DNA of 64,000 nucleotides from Omphiscola glabra (GCA_964017045.1 OZ024802.1:8303553-8367552), one strand, 5' to 3'; numbered from the stretch's first letter, positions 1 to 12,136 are shown. Notes: generated from the sequence alone by a model not told the origin. A program made the numbers and translations.

Positions 1-127
1 GCTGTATCATCCACATGATGTTCCCTTGGAGAGAGGCGATTTATAAGAATAATCCCAGGCCTTGTGGATTTCGTCCTGCGAATTCCATACCATCGTCACC
101 TTGTGACGGACGGATGCCAGCACAATA
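1..127. repeat. Dispersed repeat, copy A (truncated by window edge)
   Basis: Blocks of this stretch match 26075-26226: GCTGTATCATCCACATGATG, GAGAGGCGATTT, AGAATAATCCCAGG, GTGGATTTCG, CCTGCGAATT and GACGGA-GCCAGCA occur in the same order. Copy A lacks two internal segments present in the other copy and has extra bases around 88-108. The family is not recognised; a LINE- or SINE-derived fragment is possible. The left end is outside the window. Confidence 0.75.
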
Positions 128-136
128 AGTTGGGGA

Positions 137-385
137 GGGATGTGACATGATGATGTTTGCTACTAGTGTTGTGTGTGGGATGTGACATGATGATGTTTGC
201 TACTAGTGTTGTGTGTGGGATGTGACATGATGATGTTTGCTACTACTGTTGTGTATGGGATGTGACATGATGATGTTTGCTACTACTGTTGTGTGTGGGA
301 TGTGACATGATACTGTTTGCTACTACTGTTGTGTGTGGGATGTGACATGAAGTTTGCTACTACTGTTGTGTGTGGGATGCGAAAT
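137..385. repeat. 40-bp minisatellite, ~6 copies
   Basis: The unit begins GGGATGTGACATGATGATGT, with starts at 137, 177, 217, 257, 297 and 337. The last unit is internally shortened. Confidence 0.9.
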
Positions 386-590
386 CATGATGCTTAAAAC
401 TTAGTTGTAACAATAAAAAAAGATATTTTGTGTGGGATGTGACACCATTGTGCAAGTAATACGTTTGTTGTAGGGAGTGAGGCAGGAGAAGTGTTTCAAT
501 CAGGTTGTCAAAAGAATAATCCGCTTAAACCTTAACATTGCGAGTATAAACAGAATTCAACATGACAGTGGTGTAACTGAGACATGTGTT

Positions 591-716
591 ATGTCATCTG
601 CCACCTGTATAATCATGCATTATTAATGCAATATGTCATCTGACACCTATATAATCATGCACCGTTGATGAAATATGTCATCTGACAGCTGTACAATCAT
701 GCACCATGGATGAAAT
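591..716. repeat. 41-42-bp tandem repeat, 3 imperfect copies
   Basis: ATGTCATCTG followed by ATAATCATGCA recurs with starts at 591, 632 and 674. Confidence 0.75.
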
Positions 717-1315
717 ATACCTGGATACTTAAAATCTCAAGAACATAAGCCATATTATCTAGCTATTATTGACTGGCTTCAAATAGCTGAAACACATCGA
801 AAGTCTTATAAATGTATCTGCTTTCACTGTATTGATTAACAATCTATAACAATCTCTAACAATCTCTAACATTCTGCAACAATTCATACTCTATAACCAG
901 CACTAGTTAAAACGCATATTTTAAACCCCGTAGGACTCCACAAAAGCCCCCCAGCCCCAGGTTACTCTGAGGCTACCCCACCCCACGCACTCAATCAGGC
1001 TCTAGTATCTAAATTCAGCTTACATCGGACAACAACTATGACGTCAAACAATTTATCGGTTACCGGTGTCGGAACTGGGCGGGGCTAATCCTTCAACAAT
1101 TATCCCGTCTAAATCCCAGAGTTACCCCCACAAAATGTCGTCTAATAACGTCATTAATTCATATCACGGGCGGCCCCGGGGGGAGGGGGGCTAGTATTAG
1201 CTGATCTTTGGCATTTTGCGCCGTTACATTAGTTTTTATTCGTGTCGTGATTTCAAACGTGCAGTGGTTTTATTTTATTTGATAGATGTGTTTTATGCTC
1301 TGGATTTTTTGGGGA
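717..1315. other. No gene recognised
   Basis: AT-rich sequence with a few short AACAATCTCTAAC echoes (841-880) and a GC-rich spot near 1167-1190. No exon, RNA gene or element end could be supported. Confidence 0.5.
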
Positions 1316-1574
1316 GTGGGGGGGGGGAGGATTTTGGGGGGGGAAGGGATTTGGGGGGGAGGGATTTGGGGGGGTGAGGGATTTGGGGGGAAGGGATTTG
1401 GGGGAGGGTGGAAGGGATTTGGGGGGGAAGGGATGGGGGGGAAGGGATTGGGGGGGGTAAGGGATTTGGGGGAGGGGGAAGGGATTTGGGGGAGGGGGGA
1501 AGGGATTTGGGGGAGGGGGGAAGGGATTGGGGAGGGGGGAGGGATTGGGGGAGGGATTGGGGGAGGGGGGAGGT
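1316..1574 (+). repeat. G-rich purine minisatellite (GGGATTTGGGGGA-type)
   Basis: Almost pure G/A/T on the plus strand, built from variants of AAGGGATTTGGGGG. Many runs of three or more G lie a few bases apart, giving strong G-quadruplex potential. The open frame across it is a by-product of the missing stop triplets. Confidence 0.85.
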
Positions 1575-1908
1575 TCTACAAAAATATGATATTATTTTAT
1601 TTGAACTGTCAGAAATTTTTGATGGGTGAAATCTATGAAATTAATTATACAAATCTTTTGATTTTAAGGAATGACCTTCAATGGCTTTGTTTGTATGTCT
1701 GGGTCGAGGAACTCTTCGCCATGGTGAAGTTTGGTCCACAGCTCAGCCTAAAGCAGGGGTTCTTAGCCTGGGGGGTGTGGGAGGCATCTCTGGGAGGAGG
1801 GAAGACCCAGAAAATCTGGTTTATCTGGATTTTTATTAGAATTTGTTTTGATAGTGGGGGTGCAGGAAATCAAGAGGGGTGGGGTGCGTTTAAATGTTAA
1901 GAAATTTT

Positions 1909-2099
1909 TTAATAATGGTAGCTGTATAATGGTAGCTGTATAATGGTAGCTGTATAATGGCAGCTGTACAATGGTAGCTGTACAATGGTAGCTGTATAAT
2001 GGTAGCTGTATAATGGTAGCTGTATAATGGTAGCTGTATAATGGTAGCTGTACAATTGTAGCTGTATAATGGTTGCTGTATAATGGTAGCTCTATAATG
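1909..2099. repeat. 14-bp minisatellite, ~13 copies
   Basis: The unit is ATAATGGTAGCTGT with a few C/T variants. The minus strand is read through by an ORF of repeating LYSYHYTATI-type peptide, an artefact of the array. Confidence 0.9.
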
Positions 2100-2556
2100 G
2101 AGGCCTTTAAAATATGAACATTTAGCGGATTGCGTTTTACTGGGAAAATCTGTGCAGTGAAATGTCCCATGGGAAAAGGGGCAAAATCAAGGAATGGAAT
2201 CCGTTCAAAGTGAGTGCGTCGACTATGTTGCAGTCGTGAGCAATCAATTATTAACAACATTGTTCATCTTAATTAATACAGAAATCGGGCACGTGAGATG
2301 CTGACCTACATTGTACGTCAGCAAAATAACATATGAGCTGACCTAAGGAAGGGTAGAGTTTAGGAAGACAATAAATACGTTATTAGTAAAAGACTAAACA
2401 TAGAGTGTAATGAATATATAAACAAGGTCCAACAATTGTCTAGCTCATTAAATGAAAATTCTTTTTAATCAATATTAATTCAAGCAAAAATAGCGAATTG
2501 GCGGCAAGCTGTGTGAGTATGAACAGTTTACGAAACCCAAATAATATATAGGTCCA

Positions 2557-2712
2557 GTAGTCAATGATAACAAATGATATAGAAGTACAGTAGTCAATGA
2601 TATCTCTAATAAAGAAGTACAGCAGACAATGATAACAAGTAATACATAAGTACAGTAGTCAATGATAACAAATGATACAGAAGTACAGTAGTCAATGATA
2701 ACAAATGATGTG
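2557..2712. repeat. 33-34-bp minisatellite, ~4.5 copies
   Basis: The unit contains AGTCAATGATAACAAATGAT followed by AGAAGTACAGT. Confidence 0.85.
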
Positions 2713-2805
2713 ATCCGATTGTCATTAATTTGATTTTCATTAATTTAATTGTCATTGGCTTGATTGAAATTAACTTGATTGTCATGAACATGATTGCCAT
2801 TAAAT
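2713..2805. repeat. ~18-bp degenerate tandem repeat
   Basis: TTGATTGTCATTAA and variants (TTGATTTTCATTAA, TTGATTGAAATTAA) recur about five times, directly abutting the previous array. Confidence 0.7.
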
Positions 2806-2880
2806 GTAAATGCTGGTAGCAGTTGTAATTTTTGTGTGTGTGGATATTTCCTATTTCAGTCACATGTCCCAAATCAACCA

Positions 2881-3343
2881 ATCAGACACAAGAAATTAAA
2901 GGAGCCATTCATTCCATCTGGTTTTAAAATAAGAAAAATAAAATTCTAGGTACAAAGGTACAATTTCTCCGTGCTATACTCCGAGCCACTTATTTTGGGA
3001 ACCACTGAGTCACCGTCTTACATGCACAGAACCTTTTTTCAAAATGATTAAATAAATGTTCGTGATAAGAATTGAAAAAAAAAGACTTTGTTAATCTTAA
3101 AATCAATAAAAATTGTTTTCTCGCGATTATCTGATAAAGTTACAAAGAAAATGTATTATTCTTGTTGGACTCTCTTTTTTAAAAGTTTATTTTAGCTTAG
3201 CGATTCTTGAGTTTGTAATAAGTTTGAGGAGTATTACGAGAAACATGTTATGGGCGTAACTGTACACGTGTTGAGTTTTCGTTTCATTCCAATAAATTTT
3301 CTTTTAAGGAAAAGTTTTTCACACTATTAGTGCACAGCGTGAT
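2881..3343. other. No gene recognised; possible MITE end near 2975-2991
   Basis: AT-rich. The string GAGCCACTTATTTTGGGAACCACTG, given here as CACTTATTTTGGGAACC plus CACTG, looks like one end of a hAT-type MITE like the one at 22576-22770. I could not find the partner end. Confidence 0.3.
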
Positions 3344-3581
3344 GTTTAGGGTTCAGGTTAGGTTTAGGGATAGATTTAGGGTTCAGGTTAGGTTTAGGGA
3401 TAGATTTAGGATTCAGGTTAGGTTTAGGGATAGATTTGGGGTTCAGGTTAGGTTTAGGGATAGATTTAGGGTTCAGGTTAGGTTTAGGGATAGATTTAGG
3501 GTTCAGGTTAGGTTAAGGGATAGATTTAGGGTTCAGGTTAGGTTTAGGGATAGATTTAGGGTTCAGGTTAGGTTTAGGGGT
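3344..3581 (+). repeat. 30-bp minisatellite with telomere-like TTAGG/TTAGGG motifs
   Basis: About eight copies of a 30-bp unit built from GGTTAGGTTTAGGGATAGAT and TTAGGGTTCA. Each unit carries TTAGG, TTTAGGG and TTAGGG-like words, but the array is not a pure hexamer. Because 30 is a multiple of 3, a frame of VRFRDRFRVQ repeats stays open; I regard this as non-coding. Confidence 0.9.
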
Positions 3582-3614
3582 TTTTTAAATTATTATTTAA
3601 CGTTTTATTCTTAA

Positions 3615-4450
3615 TTTTACGGGACATGGCAACCAAGATGGCGGCCGTGTGAGACATCGCGGAACTAATTCTTGGAATTACCCTGAGGAAAATTAATTTA
3701 ATTGGCAAAAAATAATTGATTCGCCTTATTATTTAATAAAATATGCAGTTAATATTTATTACAGGTGTTTGAGTGATGTCTCAATATATATGTTATAATG
3801 TCTTCATTTATAAAGCATTACGTCACGTGTCCTATATCACCGTACAGGGTGTCAAGGCAAGATAGCAGACGTCAAAAGTCTGCCCGGAACATATGACGTC
3901 ATAGAAAGGACAAAGGCTGGCACACATTTTTTTTTAAAATCTTAAACTCGCAATTTAAACTTAATCATTTTCCAACGACCAGAACGTCCTTGACATTTAA
4001 GATTATCGTTACGGTGCTGTCACCCCCGCCATATCGACCACCCTTACTCTGCCATACACACCTTCTCCTCCCATACTACCACACACACATTCTCCCACGC
4101 AACCACATATACACAGTCTCTCACACTACCACACATGCACTCTGTTTCCATCCCCTTTCTCCCCCCACCCCCCCCCCCAACCAACCAATCACGTAACAAG
4201 CCAATTCATGATGCACGCGCCAAATGTCGTCCAATAAATAAATGCCATATCGAAGTATCTCGGCTTAGCGCGCCATGGTTTCAATTGCTTACTTTAGAAT
4301 ATCAGTGCTGAATTCGATGTCACGTCGTCATGGTGACGGTCAACAAAGAGGAGATGTGATAGCCATGCTTGTAGACGGAAGGGTTTGATATAAAAAAATA
4401 TAATGTTGGAACATTCCCAAGTGAACATTTTTTAAAGATAAATGAATAAA
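3615..4450. other. No gene recognised
   Basis: AT-rich, with a C/A-rich stretch (4020-4190) ending in a poly-C run. No exon or element structure supported. Confidence 0.5.
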
Positions 4451-4524
4451 CTGTTAATCAGTAATAGACACCACTGTTCTGACCTTTATAAAACGCGACA
4501 TGTAAACTAAATAGTTCACCCCAT

Positions 4525-4709
4525 CAGTGGCGTAGCGAGCATAATTTGCGCCCGGGGCACAATACCTTTTTAGCGCCCCCAATACCTTTTTAGCGCCCCC
4601 CCTATTCGAAAACCATACAATATTATAGTAAAATATACCATTTGGCGCCCCTTTGTGAGTAGCGCCCGGGGAATGATGCCCCCCTTGCCCCCACCTCACT
4701 ACGCCACTG
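4525..4709. mobile_element. hAT-type MITE, copy 1 (185 bp)
   Basis: It begins CAGTGGCGTAG and ends CTACGCCACTG, perfect 11-bp terminal inverted repeats. It is flanked by a perfect 8-bp direct repeat CACCCCAT (4517-4524 and 4710-4717). CA-starting termini with 8-bp duplications are diagnostic of the hAT superfamily. It contains an internal tandem AATACCTTTTTAGCGCCCCC pair and no coding capacity, so movement would need a transposase from elsewhere. It is very similar to the copy at 54630-54805. Confidence 0.92.
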
Positions 4710-4857
4710 CACCCCATCCCCCCTCTCCACGGCTTATGGCTGATATGCTTAAAAGATATTTTATGCTTTCCCGGCAAACAATCTAAAAATGTTCGATAAA
4801 TTCAACAGTAAATTAAAGTAGAATTTAAGGTAAGTATTTATTGGAAAGGATTTGTAG

Positions 4858-5050
4858 CAGCGGTTCTCAACCTGTGGATCGCGACCCATTTTGGGGGGGG
4901 GGTCGAACAACTATTACAGAGGTCCCGCCCAAGTCCATCGGAAACACATATTTGTGAAGTAGCAACGAAAATAATTTTATGGTACGGGGTCGCCACAACA
5001 TAGGGAACTGTATTAAAGGGTCGCAGCGTTGGGAAGGTTGAGAACCACTG
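4858..5050. mobile_element. hAT-type MITE of the CAGxGGTTCTCAACC class
   Basis: Termini CAGCGGTTCTCAACC and GGTTGAGAACCACTG form inverted repeats. Flanking octamers ATTTGTAG and ATTTATAG match at 7 of 8 positions. The 193-bp body is non-coding and carries GGATCGCGACCC near its left end. A reverse-oriented relative lies at 53156-53350. Confidence 0.88.
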
Positions 5051-5058
5051 ATTTATAG

Positions 5059-6006
5059 AAAGTAATACTGAGGATACGATGCGAATAGTTTCATGAGTGA
5101 CGATATATTTGTTACAGCATATTTGTTTACGTCATGTCATATACCGGTAGAACGTTGAGTTCAGACAGAAATGGTTAACTCAATATCCGAATCAATTGTT
5201 GGAATCTACTCGTCGGCCAGCTTCCCACTTTCATTTATTTCTTCTTTTTTTTTTTTTTTAGACTTCCGCCCGACTAGACAGCTTCCGGATATGACGTGAC
5301 GAATCTCGATTTCATTTTCATGAAGCTCAAGTACGTTTTAAAATGCAATGATGCGTGCTGTCCCTTTGAGTAGCAGGATGAGAAACCTCGCTCTCGTCTT
5401 TCATGCTTTCTACGCTGGTTTGATTATGGCCCCTGGTGGGTGCTGGATTAGAAGCTGTAATTCCATCGCGTACATTTCTTGAAACAGTTGAATTAAATCC
5501 TGTTAGCAGCGAATGCTTGTGGTGAACATTGATTTTGTTCAACCAACATTTTATCTAGAAGAACTCGAAATTTAGACAGAAATCGAAGTCTATTGCTTTA
5601 GTATAGTTTATAATTTAGAAACGTGGATCGAAATACGGTATCTTAAACATGACCCCGACCCAAAAAAAATTTAAAAATCTAACCTTGACCCTATAAAAAA
5701 TTAATTAATAAACATTTGTTTGATTTCTAATGAAACATTGCACAGATGGCAGTACAAAAATGTATTCGATGACGTCAATCGTAAGTATTTTACTATACAT
5801 ACAACAAAATTCAAGTGTGTTACACGCTTTATGATACACACAACAGAAGTCAAGACTCAGTGTATTAGACATTAACATTGATCTTGTCGAAGCAAAATTT
5901 ATTTTAAAAATTACATTGGAACTTATTGAGTGATTTTTTTTTTGTTTAAAAAGGACATCTCCAAGTTGCAGTTTGAGATCATTCCATTTCTTTCTACAAG
6001 AATTTA
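5059..6006. other. No gene recognised
   Basis: AT-rich unique sequence with a T-run near 5245. A short minus-strand frame (5327-5542) has no recognisable similarity and no splice context I would trust. Confidence 0.5.
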
Positions 6007-6470
6007 GACTCCAAACTTGGCCTCAACTGTAGAAACTCTATTACTGTATGTTAACACCAAACTTGGCCTCAACTGAGGAAACTCTATTACTTATATTAAC
6101 TCCAAACTTGGCCCTCAACTGTAGAAACTCTATTACTGTATGTTAACTCAAAACTTGGCCTCAACTGTAGAAACTCTATTACTGTATGTTAACTCAAAAC
6201 TTGGCCTCAACTGAGGAAACTCTATTACTTATATTAACTCCAAACTTGGCCCTCAACTGTAGAAACTCTATTACTGTATGTTAACTCCAAACTTGGCCTC
6301 AACTGTAGAAACTCTATAACGGTATGTTAAATTTAAACTTGGCCTCAACTGTAGAAACTCTATAACGGTATGTTAACTTCAAACTTGGCCTCAACTGTAG
6401 AAACTCTATTACTGTATGTTAACTCCAAACTTAGCCTCAACCGTAGAAATTATATAACGGTATGTTATTC
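6007..6470. repeat. 46-bp minisatellite, ~10 copies
   Basis: The unit contains CCAAACTTGGCCTCAACTGT and AGAAACTCTATTACTGTATG. A two-unit block (variants GAGGAAACTC and GGCCCTCAAC) is itself repeated, showing block-wise growth. Confidence 0.9.
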
Positions 6471-6666
6471 ACCAAAGAACTTGAGGGTTAACAGGTCAGT
6501 AAAAGAATTGCCCAAAACTCAATATCCCGTGCATTAAATAGCCATCGATGCGTTACTTTAGCTCTAAGATTTGGCCATGAAGTCGATCAAATTTATTTAG
6601 TTGGAAAGCTCATTAAATTAATTTCTAAAATATTAATCTAGCTGTGCTGCAATGGATGGATTCACC

Positions 6667-7212
6667 TCGGCTACGGCTCTGAGTAGGGCTCTGTCTACGG
6701 CTCTGACTACTGCTCTGACTACGGCTCTGACTACGGCTCTGACTAGAATACGACTCTGACTACGGCTCTGACTAGACTACGGCTCTGACTACAGCTCTGA
6801 CTAGACCATGGCTCTGACTACAGCTCTGACTACGGCTCTGACTAGACTACGGCTCTGACTACGGCTCTGACTAGACTACGGCTCTGACTACGGATCTGAC
6901 TAGAATACGACTCTGACTACGGCTCTGACTAGACTACGGCTCTGACTACAGCTCTGACTAGATTATGGCTCTGACTACAGCTCTGACTACGGCTCTGACT
7001 AGACTACGGCTCTGACTAGACTACGGCTCTGACTAGACTACGGCTCTGACTAGACTACGGCTCTGACTACGGCTCTGACTAGACTACGGCTCTGACTACG
7101 GCTCTGACTACGGTTCTGACTACAGCTCTTAGACTACGACTCTGACTACGGCTTTGACTATGGCTCTGAGTCCGGCTCTGACTACAGCTATGACTAGACT
7201 ACGGCTCTGACT
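6667..7212. repeat. 12-bp minisatellite, ~45 copies
   Basis: The core unit is CTCTGACTACGG, interspersed with a TCTGACTAGACTACGG variant, so the array mixes 12-bp and ~17-bp spacings. Confidence 0.9.
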
Positions 7213-7683
7213 TAATTTGTAGAGTTGTTGGTGGCATCGTCCAGCAACTTAACAAAAGGAATGAAGTTGATTTTTTTTTTGGTTGCTGTTTTTCTTTTTT
7301 AACTATCCTCGATCCCGTGAATGTTCATGTAGAAGCAATCTCGGCCGACCAGGCAGACGGACGGGGGAGATAACTCACAAACATGCCTGATAGAGAATGG
7401 ACAGAGCGGCCCGTCTGGAAATGTCTCAGTCAAAGTATTCGAATGAACGGCATCAGGAGGAGACCACCACTTTATGTGGCACAACCACGGAAGACAACTA
7501 GGTAGCTGGGTCATCATCAAGAAGGGTTCCATGGGTTCAAGGTGGCAGACAGAGATAGCGTCATTCATTCTTGCAGAAATTCACGTTTGGACGAACACGT
7601 GTCAGATGGTTGCACAGAAATATCAATACAATAGATGGTAGATGGATGATGGTTGATGACATTACCATTGATGTTATTTAAAG
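7213..7683. other. No gene recognised
   Basis: A minus-strand frame 7299-7568 (89 codons) has ordinary-looking composition but no domain or splice context I recognise. I do not call it a gene. Confidence 0.4.
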
Positions 7684-8020
7684 ACTGGCAATGACCTGTT
7701 TATGTCACGTTGTCCAATAAAGACTGTCAATGAAACATTCATGTCACGTTGTTCAATCTAGACTGTCAATGAAACATTCATGTCACGTTGATCAATCAAG
7801 TCTGTCAATGAAACATTCATGTCACGCTGTCCAATCAAGACTGTCAATGAAACATTCATGTCACGTTGTTCAATCAAGACTGGCAATTGAAACATTCACG
7901 TCACGTTGTTCAATCAAGTCTGTCAATGAAACATTCATGTCACGTTGTTCAATCAAGACTGTCAATGAAACATTCATGTCACGTTGTCCAATCAAGACTG
8001 TCAATGAAACATTCATGTCA
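7684..8020. repeat. 39-bp minisatellite, ~8.5 copies
   Basis: The unit contains GACTGTCAATGAAACATTCA and TGTCACGTTGTTCAATCAA. The multiple-of-3 length keeps plus-strand frames open (KHSCHVVQSRLSM peptide), an artefact. Confidence 0.9.
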
Positions 8021-8784
8021 CATATGCAGAGACAAAAAATCATGTATTTAACTTTTAGGATTACGACACTTAAATGAGAAAGAGGAGAGTGGTGGTGCAG
8101 GGGTGATGCAGGTGTGGTGTAGGGGTGGTGAAGGGGTTGTGCAGGAATGGGGAAGGGGCAGGCAGTGGTGATGATAACATACCCGGTAATAATAAAAATA
8201 GATCAAATACATTTATTCGATATATGTCATGAAATATTGATAATCTGTACGTATATATATATATAATTAATGTATCATGTAAAACGTGAGATATACAGCA
8301 TTATGCTCTTTATTTTTTTTTTACAAAAGATGTAGAACAACAGATAAAATATCGAATGGTGTGTCCAGCCTTTAATGGTAGAGACTGGATGTTGACGGAA
8401 TAATCCCGTGAAATATACACTTGAAGCCGGGTCTTATAGACTTAAGCACACATCCCAAATGTCGTTTGACACGCAACTGTCGGAGTCCTCAATAACACCA
8501 TCCGGTGATGACACTCGTCTGTTGAAAATGCCATGACGATTGAACTACATCCTCCGTAAACGCCTGTCTTAAATGGAACGATTGCGTCTTAGTTTAAGTC
8601 AGCACGGTCATCTGCAAGCACGGTCAATTGACCAAACGACCACACAATGGGTCGTCTGCGGTACATGTTGCAGGCAAATCTACCGTGTTGAGGTCTCCTT
8701 CAGTGAAACACGATCGCTTTATTTATACTGATGGTTGCTATTAGATTTGTTTGTATTGGTGGCTGTGGGAGGAATGTTAGAGGA
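8021..8784. other. No gene recognised
   Basis: G/T-rich then AT-rich unique sequence. No supported feature. Confidence 0.5.
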
Positions 8785-8955
8785 ATTTTATGGGAATGCT
8801 ATGTGCATGTTATGGGAATGTTATGGGAATATAATGGGAATGTTATTGGAATGTTATTGGAATGTTATGGGAATGTTATGGGAATGTTATTGGAATGTTA
8901 TTGGAATGTTATGGGAATGTTATGGGAATGTTATGGGAATGTTATCGGAAGGGTA
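8785..8955. repeat. 11-bp minisatellite, ~15 copies
   Basis: GGGAATGTTAT and TGGAATGTTAT units alternate in pairs. Confidence 0.9.
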
Positions 8956-9044
8956 TGGGATTTAGTCAAAGACATGATAAACCTCCTAATTCAGATAACA
9001 AAATTTAAAAAATCAGTTAAATTTTAAGATAAATGTCAACCGGT

Positions 9045-9706
9045 AATGATATCAATAATAAATATCAAGTGGTAATGATATCAATAATAAATATCAAGTG
9101 GTAACGATATCAATAATAAATATCAAGTGGTAATGATATCAATAATAAATATCAAGTGGTAACGATATCAATAATAAATATCAAGTGGTAATGTATCAAA
9201 AATAAATATCAAGTGGTAATGATATCAATAATAAATATCAAGTGGTAATGATATCAATAATAAATATCAAGTGGTAATGATATCAATAATAAATATCAAG
9301 TGGTAACGATATCAATAATAAATATCAAGTGGTAATGATATCAATAATAAATATCAAGTGGTAATGATATCAATAATAAATATCAAGTGGTAATGATATC
9401 AATAATAAATATCAAGTGGTAATGATATCAATAATAAATATCAAGTGGTAATGATATCAATAATAAATATCAAGTGGTAACGATATCAATAATAAATATC
9501 AAGTGGTAATGATATCAATAATAAATATCAAGTGGTAATGATATCAATAATAAATATCAAGTGGTAATGATATCAATAATAAATATCAAGTGGTAATGAT
9601 ATCAATAATAAATATCAAGTGGTAATGATATCAATAATAAATATCAAGTGGTAATGATATCAATAATAAATATCAAGTGGTAATGATATCAATAATAAAT
9701 ATCAAG
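9045..9706. repeat. 29-bp minisatellite, ~23 near-identical copies
   Basis: The unit contains ATAAATATCAAGTGGTAATG followed by ATATCAATA. Copies differ mainly by a single T/C (GGTAATG or GGTAACG), so homogenisation is recent. Degraded units continue to about 9850. Confidence 0.93.
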
Positions 9707-9907
9707 CTGTATAAATACAAATGATAAATTAAAATGGTAATGACATCGTTGATTCATATAAATGTGTAACGGTATGAATGATAAATGTCGTGCAGTAATG
9801 ATATCAAATGATCTTTTTAAAATACTTAATGATATCCACGATAGTGAACAACAAGCTGCAATGCTATTCCGTGATAAATATTAAATGCATTCAAGGGTAA
9901 ATGACAG

Positions 9908-11885
9908 CGAGCCGCTTTTGGTCATTAGGTCAACGAGCCGCTGTTGGTCATTAGGTCAAGGAGCCGCCGTTGGTCATTAGGTCAATAAGCCGCCGTTGGT
10001 CATTAGGTCAATAAGCCGCCGTTGGTCATTAGGTCAATAAGCCGCTGTTGGTCATTAGGTCAACGAGCCGCTGATGGTCATTAGGTCAATAAACTGCTGT
10101 TGGTCATTAGGTCAATGAGCCGCTGTTGGTCATTAGGTCAATGAGCCGCCGTTGGTCATTAGGTCAATGAGCCGCCGTTGGTCATTAGATCAATAAGCCA
10201 CTGTTGGTCATTAGGTCAACGAGCCGCTGTTGGTCATTAGGTCAATGAGCCGCTGTTGATCATTAGGTCAATATACCGCTGTTGGTCATTGGATCAATAA
10301 TCCGCTGTTGGTCATTAGGTCAATGAGCAGCTGTTGGTCATTAGGTCAACGAGCCGCTGTTGATCTTTAGATCAACGAGCCGCTGTTGGTCATTGGGTCA
10401 ATGAGCCGCAGTTGATCATTGGGTCAACGAGCCGCTGTTGGTCATTAGGGCAATAAGCCGCCGTTGGTCATTAGGTCAATGAGCCGCTGTTGGTCATTGG
10501 GCCAATGAGCCTCCGTTTGTCATTAGTTCAACGAGTCGCTGTTGGTCATTAGGTCAATGAGCCGCTGTTGGTCATTAGGTCAATAAGCCGCCGTTGGTCA
10601 TTAGGTCAACGAGCCGCTGTTGGTCATTAGGTCAACGAGTCGCTGTTGATTATTAGGTCAACGAGCCACTGTTGGTCATTGGGTCAATGAGCCGCTGTTG
10701 ATCATTAGGTCAACGAGCCACTGTTGGTCATTAGGTCAACTAGCCGCAGTAGGTCATTAGGTAAATGAGCCGCTGTTGGTCATTAGGTCAACTAGCCGCC
10801 GTTGGTCATTAGGTAAATGAGCCGCTGTTGGTCATTAGGTCAACGAGTCGCTGTTGATTATTAGGTCAACGAGCCACTGTTGGTCATTGGGTCAATGAGC
10901 CGCTGTTGATCATTAGGTCAACGAGCCGCTGTTGGTCATTAGGTCAACTAGCCGCAGTAGGTCATTAGGTAAATGAGCCGCTGTTGGTCATTAGGTCAAC
11001 TAGCCGCCGTTGGTCATTAGGTAAATGAGCCGCTGTTGGTCATTAGGTCAACTAGCCGCCGTTGGTCATTAGGTCAACGAGCCGCTGTTGGTCATTAGGT
11101 CAACTAGCCGCAGTAGGTCATTAGGTAAATGAGCCGCTGTTGGTCATTAGGTCAACTAGCCGCCGTTGGTCATTAGGTAAATGAGCCGCTGTTGGTCATT
11201 AGGTCAACTAGCCGCCGTTGGTCATTAGGTCAACGAGCCGCTGTTGGTCATTAGGTCAATGAGCCGCTTTTGGACATTACGTCAACGAGTCGCTGTTGGT
11301 CATTGGGTCAATGAGCCGCTGTTGATCATTAGGTCAACGAGCCGCTGTTGGTCATTAGGTCAACTAGCCGCAGTAGGTCATTAGGTAAATGAGCCGCTGT
11401 TGGTCATTGGGTCAATGAGCCGCTGTTGATCATTAGGTCAACGAGCCGCTGTTGGTCATTAGGTCAACTAGCCGCAGTAGGTCATTGGGTAAATGAGCCG
11501 CTGTTGGTCATTAGGTCAAGTAGCCGCCGTTGGTCATTAGGTCAATGAGCCGCTGTTGGTCATTAGGTCAACGAGCCGATGTTGGTCATTAGGTCAACGA
11601 GCCGCTGTTGGTCATTGGGTCAAAAAGCCGCTTTTGGACATTACATCAACGAGTCGCTGTTGGTCATTGGGTCAATGAGCCGCTTTTGGACATTAGGTGA
11701 ACGAGTCGCTGTTGGTCATTGGGTCAAAAAGCCGCTTTTGGTCATTGGGTCAAAAAGCCGCTGTTGGTCATTAGGTCAACGAGCCGCTGTTGGTCATTAG
11801 GTCAACGAGTCGCTGTTGATCATTAGGTCAACGAGCCACTGTTGGTCATTGGGTCAATGAGCCGCTGTTGGTCATTGGGTCAATA
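9908..11885. repeat. 26-bp minisatellite, ~76 copies (about 2 kb)
   Basis: The unit contains GAGCCGCTGTTGGTCATTAG followed by GTCAAC. Variants (ACTAGCCGCAGTAGG, GGTAAATGAGCC, TTGATTATTAGG) recur in fixed order several times between 10620 and 11530, showing duplication of multi-unit blocks. Confidence 0.93.
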
Positions 11886-12009
11886 AAACGTACAAACGAC
11901 GTGACTTGTATTTCATATATCTGTCTATCAATGAGATTAACTTTGAAACATTCACCTCCGTGACGTGACGAGTGAATTAGACTGCGATCTTGTGCTTAGG
12001 TAGCCGTGT

Positions 12010-12105
12010 TACGGCCGTGGCAACAGCTACCGTTACTTTACGGCCGTGGCAACAGCTACCGTTACTTTACGGCCGTGGCAACAGCTACCGTTACTTTACG
12101 GCCGT
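12010..12105. repeat. 29-bp tandem repeat, 3.3 copies
   Basis: ACGGCCGTGGCAACAGCTAC repeats with starts at 12011, 12040 and 12069, then a partial unit. Confidence 0.9.
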
Positions 12106-12136
12106 GTCAAGATGGTGTGCTGGGTGAGTTCAGAGC

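Noticed and set aside
137..385. Regularly spaced repeats considered as a CRISPR array
   Set aside because: There are no unique spacers; units are head-to-tail, and the genome is plainly eukaryotic. The same applies to all other arrays here.
7299..7568. 89-codon minus frame with ordinary composition
   Set aside because: No recognisable family, no splice context, and the length is expected by chance.
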